Notes: generated by a model from the letters alone, not told the origin. Shown: positions 1 through 12,872, counted from the first letter of the stretch. The stretch: 64,000 nt of DNA from Suillus spraguei (GCA_016800925.1 JABCPU010000093.1:62001-126000), one strand, 5' to 3'. Numbers and translations: made by a program.

Positions 1-45
1 ATATTCGGATTGCCGTGTCGTTTGAACGGAACCTGAGAACTTTGT

Positions 46-2183
46 CTATCTGGTGAGACTATAACAATCATAAAGCGTCAATGTGCTCCAGGGGAGGAGC
101 ACCCAAGGCTCCCGAATTCTACGCCTGTATCGTCCTGTCAGCTGAGCCCAATTATGATCTCCAGATGGAATATAGAAAATCGGAAATACATAACGCGAGC
201 AACCTGTTCTCGGCAAGGTGTACAGAATGTCCTTCGGATCCCATACTCGGATCATTCCATCAACTGAACCGGACACCATGCGATGTGTAGCGAATTTGCA
301 AGCGATAAAGCGTGCCTGAGCTGCACGCGAGGCGATATCTTCTATAGGCCAATGTATGATTAGTAGGCAAAAAACACACGAGGGGTGCGAGGAAATTTTG
401 CGGCAAGCCGTCTAAAGATCCTCAACTTGGTTAGAGTAAATGGCCGAGCGGACAAGGATTAATGTGGAGTGCTGTGTGAGATAAAGGCCCCAAGGTTCGA
501 ACAAAGCATCCGTGGCAACATTACCAATGTACACATGCCCTGCAAGACCCTGCAACAATCCGTGAGATTCCATTGGTCCCAACAATATGACTGCGCACCA
601 TCTGTGATAGACGAAAGACCCCGCAGAAGCGCTGAGCCCTTTCATCAAGGCCGGTGCTTCCAGCCAGATAAGGAATTGCTTCCCATCGAAAAAAGCTTCA
701 ATTTCCTTGGTTAGGAATGGTTGGAAGGCCAAGTCTGTGTGTCATCCAACACGAGTACGATAACTCTGCCGGAATGAACTCCTTCGCTCGTTTCTCCAAA
801 TCGGGGACAGCAGAATTAGACACGTAAAAACTCTTCAAGGAGCAGAGTTAAAGCGAAGTTTGTACTTCATAACCTGCAGCGAGGCAAAGGTAAAATCAAA
901 CTGTATCGATGACACATCGGCAAAGAACTTCTTTGCTCCGCAATTTCTCTATGAGAATGTCATAGAAGGATGAACGGAAGGGACATATGTCATCTGACAG
1001 TCAGCAATGCCGATAACAAGCCAGATGTCCGCCGAGATGCGTTAGCATACAACAAGCAATTATTCATTACCGCACCTCTGTAATAAAGTCATCTCATCTT
1101 TACACCAATTGCATGTCTAAAACGCCGGGGCTGGTGGGGTACGCCTGACGCCAGGACATTCACTGCCATGAATTTGGACATGCGTAAGTAAGCTGGAGGT
1201 CCTGTAGATTAGATAATGTTGTCCTACATAGAGTTCTCTCTGAATAGAACGGAATTAGAAAAACAAGTCAGATGTCCGATGGCTGAGTTTCCGTCGCAAC
1301 AGTCATCGCGTGGAGAATGCAATTACATGGTGGTCAACGTGGAGCAGTTCCGATAATGTGAAAATCTGTCCCGTCTGTGATCAATTCCTCGTTATCGTCA
1401 TCTAGGATGGTTTCTGTCGCGATGGATCCGTACATATCGTCCAACAGACGCGTTCCTGATGCAGATGTCCATCTGCATTGGAGTGGTGCACATTCAAACA
1501 GGCTGTTAGATTCCTGATCAAGGGCGCGGAAGTGTGTATCGTTAAAGACATTGCGCAGATCTGACAACCTGGCAGAAATCTAAAGCTGGATGCCTTATTC
1601 TGTGGATACAAGACGAACATGTGGCATGATGTGCAGTACATCGCTCGCAGATGCCTTCCGGTGGACAAGAAGACTAAAATATATAGAGGATCGCCAGAGA
1701 TCCGATTGTCCAAGATGACAGCCTGCCGGCGAGCAGACGAGAAACCAGTCGCCATGGGTTTGCGACACCGCTCACTTTCAATGCATCAATGTCCATCAGG
1801 ATGAGTGGAACAGTAAATTTCGAGACGGCGCCCCCTTCCTGTATGCGTTCGAAGCAGAGGCAAGCTTCCAGAGCCTTGACTCCAGCAAACCATTCGGCTA
1901 CTGTATGGGTAATGGCTGACTTGCCTTGTCCTGCTGTTACAGGTAACCATTGGACGTGGGGAACATTCTCCCCCGCGCCTCTGATCCAGGACTTGATCTC
2001 AGACAGAATGTCTTCCAGAGTATCTGGGAGCCAAAGCTTGGGGGTGTTCAGTTCAGAATCAAACGCATCACACTTCATATCATCAAAGGTCAGAAAATTC
2101 AGAGTAAGCTGAGGTCTACACTTACCCATGCGGGTAATGGTCTCTTTTTGTATATCAATAGCATAAATGAAATATTGGTCCAC
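46..2183 (-). pseudogene. Decayed NACHT-WD40 (NWD/STAND) protein gene, runs off left edge
   Basis: Fragments in family order are visible on the minus strand. At 2183-1674 there is a region with a P-loop (TAGQGKSAITHTVAEWF) preceded by the SEIKSWIRGAGENVPHVQWL block typical of agaricomycete NACHT-WD40 proteins. Around 1567-1334 lies a LLDDMY-type post-NACHT segment. At 732-412 is the FFDGKQFLIWLEA block that follows NACHT in this family. At 279-46 is a WD40 blade with SGSVDGMIRVWD. The pieces lie in different frames. The stretch after the P-loop jumps almost directly to the Walker-B-like LILMDIDAL, so the usual residues between them are missing. STAND proteins of this type are thought to act in non-self recognition or programmed cell death; here that is only family knowledge. 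The 3' part with further WD40 repeats would lie beyond position 1. Very probably a pseudogene; a heavily spliced live gene is less likely. Confidence 0.75.
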
Positions 2184-2239
2184 GTGCTGGTCAACGAATC
2201 AACCTTCAAGACCTTCAAGAGCAGATAGGCCACAGTAAC

Positions 2240-3532
2240 ATTGGAATCTGCATGATCAATAATATTAATTATCTGTCACCAGAATGAGAAACGGCAAACC
2301 TCGGACGCGTAAGTCAAGATACTTGATGTAACTTCGAATGAAAGTCAGTCACGCACAAACCAGATGAAACACACGTACATGTGCAATCTGGTCTGGAAAT
2401 GAGTGGGTTTGAGATTAGTGAAGGCGTGAATGGACTCTACATTGTCACTTCTTGAAGTAGGTGTAACTCAAGGAATTGGAATGATGTACCTGGTAGCCCA
2501 TCGGCATTCACAACTGATAAGGCTGGGTCATAAATATTTGCTTCGGAAGCGGGGATAGTCACGGTAAGCGGTGAAGGGTCCGAAGCCTAGACCCTACTTA
2601 CATAGTAGAAGAACCGTGAGTTCAGTATTAAAAGACCAAGCAAAGGAACCTAAGTTACATACTAATTATTGACTTGCCCAAAAACTTACGAAAGAACCCA
2701 CAGGATGGTTTTGCGAGAACCAGTTTGTGTGGGCGTGTGAGAAGACGGGTCGTGCAACACCTGCTTATGTAAAATGAAAGTGGCAGTAGCACTCAGTTGA
2801 ACTTGATAGGATTCTTATCACGAACCTGGAACTATAGTGAATGAACTCCCTGAAGGTTCATGCGTGAGCTTCCCCACGATAACAAATTCCCGCAGGATAG
2901 ATTCGGTGAGTGCAGCTCGATCGAGCGACTCGTTCTTGCCATCGACAAATGATATATTTGACACTTGCCGAGTTTACATCACTCGCATCGCGTCCCCCAT
3001 CCCCAACACTTGCAAACTACGGACGTTGGTGGGAGTCAACACCATTTCCTGTATTCGGAGTCGTTCAAGTCGCAATAACGTCCACCGTCAAGGTTCTGAC
3101 GATGATGGTGTTCGTTAGACAAGTCGCTTGCAAAATTATCATTGCCCGAACCCTGACGAAACATTGCAATTACGAGTAAATCTGGTAACCGTATTTCAAG
3201 TTCTTTGCAGGCCATCAGTAAGCGGGGTCCTATATGCCTTCAACTTCTGCCATGAAAGACTCTGAGACGGTTTAGCGTAACCCACGCTGTATAAAGTATC
3301 CACCTGTGAGTCAAATTTCATCCAATGAATACATATCTGATTTCATATTCAGAATTTAATATTTGGCATCCAAACAAAACTGCTGCCACAATAATTCCTG
3401 CCAGATTGGGGTGCGGTTCTATTTATGCAGTCCGAAGCTTTGGTCTTGTGATACTGCAGACCTGCTCATTTTGCCAGTCTTTTGAGAATCGCACATGCCC
3501 ATCTGAGTCATTGCTAATTTGTCCCTCTCACC
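2240..3532. other. Gene-poor stretch between NACHT-WD40 relic and SDR gene
   Basis: Only short unsupported open frames (for example 2837-3179) occur here; none resembles a known protein. It should contain the promoter of the plus-strand SDR gene starting at 3533. Confidence 0.5.
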
Positions 3533-4659
3533 ATGTCGATGCCTGAAAATTTCACGCTGAAGAAGTTATACGATCTCAATGGCCTGATCGCATTGGTGAC
3601 CGGTGGTGGCACAGGCATCGGCCTTATGATTGCTCGTGGCCTCGCTGCCAATGGGGCCAAGGTGTATATCACCGGTCGACGAAAGGAGGTTCTTGACAGA
3701 GTGGTTTCAGAGTGGAATGCAACTAAGGGAGACGACATGGGATCTATAATAGCGTGAGCTCGATTGTTTTTGCGTTTGCGGGGGCTGATCAAGTTTCACT
3801 CAAAGGCATGAGATGGATGTAACGAAGAAAGACAGTATCAAAGCTGGTGTAACGAGAATAGCTCAAGCAGATGGAAAACTCCACATTCTCGTAAACAAGT
3901 ATGACAACTACTCTCCCCATTGTTTTGTGACTCACCATCATCGAACGAAGTGCTGGCCAATCAGGTCCTGTCTCTGATGAATTGAATCAGCCGTCGACAA
4001 CTGCTCAAAAGGAGGCCGGACCACTCGGTGAATACCTCTTCAACAATGAATCTTTTGAGGAGTGGAGCTCCCTTTACGCAATCAATACCTTTCCGATCTA
4101 CTTTGTGACTGTTGCGTTTTTGGATTTGCTCGACAAAGGATCCAAGAATAACGATAAAGAGGGTTTCTCTTCAAACGTCATAAATATCACGAGCATAAGC
4201 GGACTCATCAAAGTTGCACAGAGACATGTGAGCAACAGCCTCAATCTCATATACCATTGCTGACTTTGATGCACAAGTTCTGTTACAACAGTTCGAAAGC
4301 TGCTGGGTCTCACCTCACGAGGATGCTTTCGACGGAATTTGCTCTCAAAGGAATCAATGTTCGAGTGAACGCTATCGCGCCAGGCGTGTATGAAAGCGAG
4401 ATGACGTACGACGCAATTTCAGGGCAAGCGGCCACTGATGCAGTCGGTATGCCTGTGTGGTCCATACCAGCAAAGAGGCCGGGAACGTGAGTGAAGATTG
4501 ATTTGTGAGACAGGGCATTCACTGACGGAAAGATGTAACAGCGCTGCCGAGATGGCAGGCACCGCTGTTTACCTTGCATCGCCTGCTGGGGCTTATATGA
4601 ATGGACAGGAACTTGTTATTGATGGTGGATTCTTGGCTGTGAATCCTGCCAGAGTGTAA
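3533..4659 (+). CDS. Short-chain dehydrogenase/reductase (SDR), classical type
   Basis: NAD(P)-dependent oxidoreductase of the SDR superfamily; substrate unknown. Five exons join cleanly: 3533-3753, 3806-3898, 3951-4227, 4278-4486 and 4542-4659, giving about 305 residues. The cofactor motif TGGGTGIG is at residues 23-30. LVNNAG is formed across the second intron. The catalytic triad is present: Ser in NITSISG (about 186/188), Tyr200 and Lys204 in YNSSK. A typical SDR C-terminus ([13 protein letters not shown]) follows. The start ATG at 3533 has a CACC context and gives the expected N-terminal length. The stop codon is only about 35 bp upstream of the breakpoint of the inverted duplication that brings in the flavoprotein relic. 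Intact; family call is firm, exact reaction is not known. Confidence 0.9.
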
Positions 4660-4693
4660 TATGCATTTTTATCGAGAAAGCTATGTATTGGTA

Positions 4694-5738
4694 GCGTTTA
4701 ATCCTGCCGTCAGACTCAGGGTTGAGAAAGGAACAGTAACTGATCTTGAGGTTCAAACTTCAGACAGACGGTTGCCAAGGAATTAGCTTCGGCGAAACAT
4801 TTTGGTGCGGGATGGGAAAAGGTATGCGTAAGTTGCAACAGTTCCTCGAGGAACCTTGCACTCAACAGCCGAAATAACGTGCAGGTCAGGGACATTCCAT
4901 ACTGGTGATGGCTTTGCCATGGCCCAAGCAATTGGTGCAAAACTTGTTGGAAATCAAGCAGGATGCTACAGCTCGTGTTGGGATGCGAATGCACCAGCAG
5001 ACGCAGGCGACAGGGAGCTCGGCAATCAATTCACGAAATCAGGTAATCCCCTGGGAATCATGGTTAACATCTATGGCCAACGCTTCGTTGATGAAGGGCA
5101 AGATTTCAGAAATTTCACATATGCCAAGTTTGGGCGACAGATCCTTCTCCAACTGGAAGGATGTGTATTCCAAGTGTGGGGTGCAGACATAATTCCATTT
5201 CTCCGGAAGGATGAATATGGGGATGAGATTGTCGAGAAGATCTTTACTGGGAACATGGAGGAGCTTGCAGACAAGCTACTTGAGAAAGGGCTCAAGGACA
5301 AGGAGTGTTTCCCCAAGACAGTGCGCAATTACAATGCGGCAGTCTAAGACCATCGAGCTGAATACGAAACTACTGAATGGGACCCTACAGTCAAAGATGG
5401 ACGTTCAACCCAGTCTAATTACTGTAGCACTGCAGCTTCCAAAGTAAAACGGGCACTGCCAATCAACCAGGGAGCCTTCCTGACCGGTAAAAATTGCTCG
5501 TGATATCACTTTTACCTTCGGTGGGCTCGCTATAGATCCGGATACCGCTGGCGTACTGTCGAAAGAGACAGATGCGCAAAAGGCATTTTCCGCACGGGGG
5601 AGATGGTTGGTGGCTTGTTTCAGAACTACTACCTGGAGGTAGCGAACTGACTGCTGGGGCTGTGTTCGGACGCAAGGCGGGGAGTCAGGCACCCAAGCTC
5701 ACTTGGAAATCAGTCCAGTATGGGTACGACGGGGTTTG
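4694..5738 (+). pseudogene. Truncated FAD-dependent (tricarballylate dehydrogenase-like) flavoprotein pseudogene
   Basis: This is a broken copy of the intact gene at 40651-42348. Similarity starts in the middle of the protein, at the segment matching its VRLRVEKGT, so the N-terminal FAD-binding half is absent. About 60 bp are deleted around 4785. The main open part (4856-5347) keeps TGDGFAMAQAIGAKLVG and NIYGQRFVDEGQDFRNF. It then meets an in-frame TAA at 5345-5347, where the intact copy has CAA (Gln). Further frame breaks follow, though FTFGGLAIDPDTAGVLSKET is still readable around 5513-5575. No function is expected. Confidence 0.9.
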
Positions 5739-6675
5739 AATGCGGCCGGTGGGGGAAAGAGGGTAATATGAAGGTGCCATTAATAAAAACGGTCAAAATA
5801 GGCGAGAGGTGGCATGAAAGTTGCAAGGAAAGGGAAATGGTGTGGAACGGATGTTGTTAACAAAGAATAATAAAGAAATATGGAAAAAAAATGTCCACCG
5901 AATCAGGAGGTAGGGAAGGTAAAGTGCAGGAAAGCAGTGCAGAGGTGCAGGTGGTGGTAGGTCTGTGAGATGAAACCTCGAGTTGGCGGGTGTAGCGCGG
6001 AAATATCATCAGCTCTCAGCTGGTATGAGAGCTAGAGTGGAAGATGTGCTGTGACATCTGCTGGACGACAGATCCCATCCTGCCTGCTGGGAGAGCAAAG
6101 TCTGTTACTGTTTTGCTTCGTTGGAGTCCGATAAAAACATTTTGGTCGGAGAAATCTAAATAACACGCCTGATCGTTCACATGCTGTGGGTGGCTTGGAA
6201 TCAGCCTTGGATGTTGTGCTGAAGGAGACGAAATAGACCACAGGCACATTGTCAATGTCTGGGAGGCGGTGGACTTGCCAGTCTAAAGAAAAAATGTGTT
6301 GCTTTCACTGCCAGTGGTCAGTGTGATCCAGGAAATAGCACACGTTCAATTTCGCAATGCGTCCGAACGTAATGATACGAGCGGTGCGGTAGAAAATTCA
6401 GGATTCGGCCGTACCTTCTAGTGACCCAATGAGCTACAGAACTCCGGTGTTATTTATTAACATAGGATCAAGATACGTGGACACCACTTCATTGACGTAG
6501 GACGAGTGGCAGCCAACCAACAGGCTTTCCACATATTAGCCCCTCCGCCGAGCAGTGAGACACGAAAATGACACTAGTTAAAGTTAATGATATAGAAGAC
6601 CTACATTGATTTAAAGGTGTACGGAGTCCTTGTGCCAAATGTCTAGCATGGTACTTGCGGGGCAGTGCTAAGCGC
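4694..6675. repeat. Arm A of a long inverted duplication (partner 39757-41830)
   Basis: From about 4694 to 6675 the plus strand reads as a diverged reverse complement of 39757-41830. The match covers the flavoprotein 3' half and about 900 bp of downstream non-coding DNA. Shared landmarks include the AGACTGGCAAGTC segment near 6280 and 40137, the CAATGTAGGTCTTCTATATCATT segment (reverse complement near 6590, forward near 39823), and GTTGGTTGGCTGCCACTCGTC (reverse complement near 6510; forward near 39899). Small indels are common, so the duplication is not recent. Exact ends are estimates by eye. Confidence 0.85.
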
Positions 6676-6865
6676 ATGAGTACACAGGCATTTAGCCTTG
6701 TAAGGCTTGAGAGCGATGTTACTTATGTCTGAAAATTTAAAGATTAGTGACAGTGCTTGTAATCTTATCTCAATTGACCGGTTTGCTAATTTTAGATTTA
6801 TTTTTGATGCGCGTCTACTAGTAGTAGTCGAACCTTAAGCTTAAAGTCCTACCATTGTACCAAGT

Positions 6866-9111
6866 ATGCCTCGTCGTCGTCCATCCGGTAAGAGTAATTC
6901 CCGCTCTAAGCCGCGCCCAGTGGATCGCAAAGACAGCAAAATAAAACGATGGAATAAAGCATCTGATATTGAGTTAGACGAAGAGGACCAATGTACGTTC
7001 TCATACCCCGACAATGTTTTTATGTCGTTGAAAATTATCATTATTTTAGTCCATGCATCCAGGGATAAGATCCTCTTGAATGGAGACGGAGATAATGAGG
7101 ATGAAGATGGGGACGAAGATGAAGTTTTTGCTCTTGAAGGGGTATCAGACGAGGACTCTGAAGAGGCTGAAGGAGACGGGGAGGATGAAGACGACGGAGA
7201 CGAAGACCCGGTCGTCACCAAGAGCAAAACGAAAACCAAGACCAAGTTGAAGAAGGCATCATCTCCCTCAGATACTGGATCCGAGGATGAATCATGGGGT
7301 CGAAGCAAGTCAGCGTATTACTCTTCTAATGCTGCGCAGATCGACTCGGAAGACGAGGAGGCAAATGAACTGGAGGAACAAGAAGCACGTAGACTGCAGG
7401 TGAAGGCTCGGGATGCTATTCATGAGGACGACTTTGGATTGGATGAAGGGCTCGAACCAGAATCCGATGCTGAGGTTGAGTACGTAGTATCATTCATCTG
7501 TCATCCGCGGCTTACATTATTTTCAGAGATTCATTAGAGGAACCATCACGGCCCTCAATTGACGCATCCTTCACTGACAAGAAGACCATCTTGCAGCACC
7601 TGGAAAGGGAAAATCCAGAAGCTCTTGCCTTGGCCCGTGATTGGGACGACACGGCCCGTAATCTCATCGAAATGCAAGCAAAAATTGCTGCGTGAGTTTT
7701 CATATTACTACTTTCCAACTTTCATGCTCAATCTTTGTTTAGAACCTCGGAGAAAGAAACCGACGGAATTGAACTCGGACTGCTGCACACGTACTATCGT
7801 CAGTTCCCACCTCCAGTTTATTTTACTCGTGCAAGATCAAATTTTCTGACCAACCAATTCTTTTTTTATATCACAGAGGCTCTCCTGACCTATGCTACTA
7901 CCCTCGCGTATTATCTTCACCTTCGCTCTTCAGAGAAATACGCAGGTCGTCCTCTACTCCTGAGACAGCATCCTATCCTGAATCGCTTGCTCACTCTCAA
8001 GCAATCACTCGTCATGCTAGAAAATTTGGGCGTTGGCACCGACTCTCAGGACGATGATGATGAAGACGACAAGTACGAAGACGAATACGGCGAACAGGGA
8101 TCTGAAACACCTGACTTGTGGAGCATCCTGATGACAAAGGGTCTCGAATCTGATGAGTTAGCAGATCTGTTGATGGATGCCGATGACAAGCCGAGAAAGG
8201 CATCCAAGAAAGACAAGATCGAGGTTAAGCCTCCCAAGAAAAAACGCAAAACTTCCGATGATAAAAATGAACAGCCAATCTTTGACCTCGTGGAGCCAGA
8301 CTTTGAGGCCGCCTCGACTTCCGCCAAGAAGAAACGTTCGGCTCCCGCTGACGTCAGTAGCACAGATGCCTTCGGCGAAACCACGTTCCTACAGCACATC
8401 GATGCCACTGACAAACAGGCGCGCAAGAAGAGCCTACGTTTCCATGTGTCACGTATTGAAAGCGCTACTGCGCGGCGCCAGAACGCTCGTGTCAACGCAG
8501 TGGGCGGTGACGATGACATTCCTTATCGCGAACGGAAGAAAGAAAAGGAGCAGAGAATGGAAAAAGAACGGCAGCGAAAAGCCGGAACGCTGGGAATGGG
8601 CGGAGATGACCTGGATGATGTAAATCCCGAAATCACCGATGCAGGCCGCAGCAAAAAGAGACGGAGAGATGTTGATGTCGAGGACGATGATGATAGCGAC
8701 ACGGATGCAGTACATGGCTATTACGAGCTCGTAAAACGACAAGCCGCGGACAAGAAGAGCAAGAAAAAGATAGACTATGAGGAGGCTCGGGCGGCCGAGC
8801 GGTAAGCTCCACTTTCCATGTATCACGGGACTTTCTCATCTAATCCCAATAGACTTGTCTTTGGTGAACATGACGCGGCATCTGGCCCACGCTCGGTCAC
8901 GCGGGCCATCATGAAAAATAAAGGACTAACGCCGCACAGGTCAAAGAGTGTTCGCAATCCTCGTGTTAAAAAACGCCAAAAATACGAGCAAGCCAAAAAG
9001 AAGGTGTCATCACAGCGTGCTGTTTACAAAGGTGGTATCGGCGATGCCTCAAAATATACAGGCGAGCAGTCTGGTATATCCAAGGTTGTCAAGAGTGTCC
9101 GCCTGGGATGA
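6866..9111 (+). CDS. UTP3: U3 snoRNP / small-subunit processome protein Utp3/Sas10
   Basis: Acts in the nucleolus in early 18S rRNA processing as part of the SSU processome (family knowledge). Six exons fit: 6866-6992, 7050-7479, 7527-7691, 7743-7798, 7877-8801 and 8853-9111, giving about 653 residues. A basic N-terminus is followed by long Asp/Glu-rich tracts (about residues 50-200). Then comes the Sas10/Utp3/C1D domain with LTYATTLAYYLHLRSSEKYA and HPILNRLLTLKQSL. A second acidic region and basic stretches (KKKRKT) follow, and the conserved C-terminal Sas10 domain carries GLTPHRSKSVRNPRVKKRQK. The 78-nt intron 7799-7876 has no stop and keeps frame, so an unspliced form is also possible. Length and domain order match the family. 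Confidence 0.9.
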
Positions 9112-9395
9112 AGGGTATCACTATCTGGAGTATATCCTACTACAGTACATCGTACTATTTAGACAACATGATGAAATCAAATGGGAGGCTCGAATAACTA
9201 CATAATCGAAAACATGAGTCCATATGGACGCAGAAAGCGCAGGGGAGAGAGTAAACAACCCGTCACAGATAAGGTTGGGGTACAACAAGTAACTGATCTA
9301 CAAGGATGAAAATAATAAAGGACTTGTAAAGCCCAGAATAACACTTTAAATCGACATGTACTGGCGCGTCGTACGTGAGCCTATCACCTCGGGAA

Positions 9396-12300
9396 TTAAA
9401 GAAAAGGGCTCACGGTATTTCCGTGGTGCTTGCCGTTGCCGTTGGTGAGTGCATCGATGCTCATGGTCACTGCGTGGAAGGCACGAGAAGATGGGATAAT
9501 AGCGCTGGCCATTTCTTGGAAATTATTCGGACCCTTTTGCAGTGCAACTTCATACTCGTGGGTGATCTCCCGCGCATGTTCCTTCGTCTCTTCGTAAGCA
9601 TAGCTGTACTGTTCCAATGCTTTGATGCACTGAAACACTTCGGGACGGCCCAGTCGAGCAAGTAAATTTCCTGCGTTGATACAGCTGACATGCATGACCG
9701 CAGGGTCCAGTTTCTGAACGGAGTTAATTGATGCGTGGGACTTTTAAAGACAAGCGTACCAAGTAGCCATTTGAAGTAAGTACTCCAGCCTTGGAAAAAG
9801 ATCAGCGGTGGTAATTCGCCGAACCGCAGTCACTTACGAGCGCCGCGATGCGCAAGGAAGCTTGTAGGGCTTCTTCCATGACCTTACGTTTTGCAGTCTC
9901 CACTTGATTGATATTACTTGGCGTGAAGGCGTCATCACGGATACCAAACTCATCCATCGCAAAGAAAAGGGCTACCCAGGTGACATGATACTGAGCATCG
10001 CTTGCACCTGAAGGCTAGTTTAGTAGACTCAATGCAATGATGAGATATCGAGTACTGACATGCAGAGACCGCAGATACGAAATCCCAATTAGCCTCCAAG
10101 TTAGGTGGCACACCAACCTTGGACAGATGAGCATCTCTCCATTTGCTTAGATCCGAGATGTACGACAGAACAGAATCAAGGGGAATACCATCTTGATCTG
10201 TGGATGGCTTCCAAAGTTGGCGAGCAATTGTCCGTGAGATCCGAGCAAGGGCGTGAGCAGCTCTGTAGTACCCCTGATGAAGTGTTAGTGCGCATCCAAA
10301 AGCACTGTTTATAGTTTACCAACCAAAAACTAAATATGATGTAAGTATGAGTTTTCGCAAAACACGACCTGAATCTCACCTCGAGTTGTTCTCTAGGCGA
10401 TGGAGCCGTAGGGTCGGTGGTTTCTTGGGTATTCTGATCAGCGGTGTAGAAATCGATGTCATAATCGTCGTCATCACTACATGGGCGGATATTAGTGCTT
10501 TATAGAGAGAAAAGTATATGCTTGAACTTACAGCATGGGCTTCCGGCGGTAATAAAATGAGGAGAATGCATCCGCCAGACAAGCCATCCACCAAGCGAAA
10601 ATCATGGTACCGCGCGCCTCGGGATCTTTGATATCCGCCATGACAGATTTGTGATTGATCTACAAATAATTTTCTTAGAACGGTTCTTTGGAATGTAATT
10701 GTTCTACTTACCTGTAGTCCAAGTAAGTTACGTATCCCACTAGTGAGCCAGAACCCGTGGAAGCCTGCTCCCTGTCAGCCGCAGCAGTGAAAACAATTAG
10801 GTCAATATTACCGTTGTCATGTCGTGGATCCTCTATTGCATAATGATGAATAAACGCAAAGTTAGCGAAATAATATACGTACGACATTGCAGGGGTTCGA
10901 TCAGCAACGAGATGACGACATGATTAGGGTTTGGTATGCGGTGCACTTTTAATGACTCCGCCAGCTCTCGGGTGCGGTGGATGAGCGCTTTAGCGAGCAG
11001 GCTTTGTCCTCCATTTCTTGCGCGATCGGCTACCAGAAGGGGATGTTCGGAGAACTTTGCACCCCAGGCAAGCACCGTTGCGATAAGGGCTGGGTGTAAT
11101 GGTTCATCCTGCTTTGCAATCACTGGCCTTTGTTGAGTCGCCTGGAGGTTTAATCGTGCGCGAAACTGTAGGGGGTTGAGAAGAGGAAGCCGAGTATGGA
11201 CTATCTGGAAATAGACTTCAACTAGGTCAAGGGCGAACCTGTCACATCAGAAGTAAAGCCGGACGCATCAGTAACAACCTATTAGGAACGGACCGATACG
11301 GTAAATGAAAAGGAACAGTAAAAGTCACTAAGAAGTAGTTCTTGAGTAACCATCATGGAACACGATAACACTTGACGTACATCGCGATAATTTCGACGGT
11401 TTACGTAATATAAAGGGAAAGGGGTAAATGCAACGTACTCTGCTCGGAAGGCTTCGTCTTCAAGTTTGGATGCCATGTCTCCCCATGTGGCATAGCCTGG
11501 TGATCGTGATTTAAACATAAATGTGGAGTCGCTGACGTGGTGGGATAAATCAACCAGGCGATGCGAATAGAATATAGTATCCACCTTTCCGGCGCAGCAA
11601 ACAGGTGGTGAAGAAGCGTTGGAGTAGTGGACTGCATGTTGATGCCACCATAACTTTGCAGGCGCCCTGAACTCCATGGACCCAATGCGGCTTTAAGCCA
11701 GGGAGGAGTGTTATGTTCAGCGATGGGCGATGACCTATCGATAGATGTTAGATGCCGAGTCGAAAACACTGCAGTGTGCGTACCCAGCAGATACGGGAGA
11801 GGTGCTGAATAATGAGCAAGCAAGGCGGGGACAGCGATGAAGATCGCGCAGAGATAGCGAAATGACAGAAAGATCGACAATCGAAATCAGAGATACAATG
11901 AATAAGCGAGACTAGATAGGAGTGCCCAAAGCTAACCTTGAACTTGTTGATATATTTCTCGGCCTCCGAGCGGCAGCGCTACGCTTCTTCTCGCTGGTCG
12001 CTTGTTGGACATAATGGCTAAAGAACAGGTCGGCTGATGGCTCAACGATTAAACATATAGAGAATTACTGACGTGCAAGGATAGTTTTTAGACAAGCAGT
12101 GCTGGCGTTCATCTTCAGGACGAGGCAGTCAAGCATATAAGACAAAATGTAATCACCTGGCACTGAAATAATGGAGAATAAATCAGATAATTGGCGGCGG
12201 AGAGGCTTGAATATTAATTACCTTGTCTTCACCAGGAATTCTATTGCATTTGACCTTTCGGGACCTACAGTGATGGGAGTGAATAAGTTCGCAGACGCCG

Positions 12301-12534
12301 ATCAACAGTATGCTGTACAGACCTGCAGGCATCACACGCAGTGTTTTGCTTCCTTGGAGGCGGAAGGGTCTTGGCTAACTCATGGATTTGATTCTGAACG
12401 GATTGAGTTGGGAGAATGAGGCCTTGGGGAGGTGTGACATTGTGAGAAGCGAGACTTAATCGATTCAAAACGTACTTACCAGGATGCGAGAAAGAATGAC
12501 CGTTATCACTGCGAACGTGGTCACCGTTCTGCAT
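9396..12534 (-). CDS. Zn2Cys6 fungal-specific transcription factor
   Basis: Nuclear DNA-binding regulator of unknown target. The zinc cluster is spread over several small exons near 12345-12090: CDAC-RSRKVKC-NRIPGEDKC-QHC-LSKNYPC, which gives C-X2-C-X6-C-X8-C-X2-C-X6-C. A basic linker (SEKKRSAAARR) follows in the exon at about 12015-11938. The fungal-specific middle homology region is recognisable in the exons at about 11130-10870 (LAWGAKFSEHPLLVADRAR, HRTRELAESLKVHRIPN) and 10770-10560 (GFHGFWLTSGIRNL, MIFAWWMACL). The last exon (9695-9396) encodes SCINAGNLLARLGRPEVF and ends at a stop at 9396-9398. The ATG at 12534 is the first in frame; a 57-nt in-frame intron (12479-12423) probably follows it. 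Exon borders in the middle were not all resolved. It is divergent from TOM22, with 338 bp between starts. Confidence 0.85.
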
Positions 12535-12872
12535 ATTATGATGCGGTGGTGTAGACTGATATAATTAAGAAGAAATAACAGGAGGGACAAAGAGGAATCG
12601 TTTAAATTCGACCATTCTTGTACTTATAATACCATAAGTCATAATTCCCCCGCAATAGGGATATTGTCAGCGAAATTTCCAATGGTATTATTTTCCCTTT
12701 TCGGAACTGAGTTTAGTTGCAAATTTTGTGGATTCGGTAAGAAAAGTTTCGTTTTTGGCTAAGACAGATTACGAGAAACTAAAATACAAACTCCGATCAA
12801 GGCATTGCCGGCACCGAAGTCCAGACTCACACGTCGGCTAATTTTTCAGTCGTTGTTCACGTTGTTCAAACC

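Noticed and set aside
435..510. tRNA-like boxes (TGGCCGAGCGG and GGTTCGAAC)
   Set aside because: The B-box lacks the final CC, no acceptor stem pairs, and the minus strand codes for the conserved FEPWG block of the NACHT-WD40 relic.
2837..3179. Overlapping plus-strand open frames
   Set aside because: No recognisable family, no splice partners, no good start context.
6841..7308. Minus-strand Ser-rich open frame
   Set aside because: Shadow of the acidic GAx-rich coding sequence of UTP3.
7799..7876. Coding extension within UTP3
   Set aside because: In-frame and stop-free, but it has GT and AG ends, a pyrimidine-rich 3' part, and interrupts the conserved YYQALLTYATTLAYYL block.
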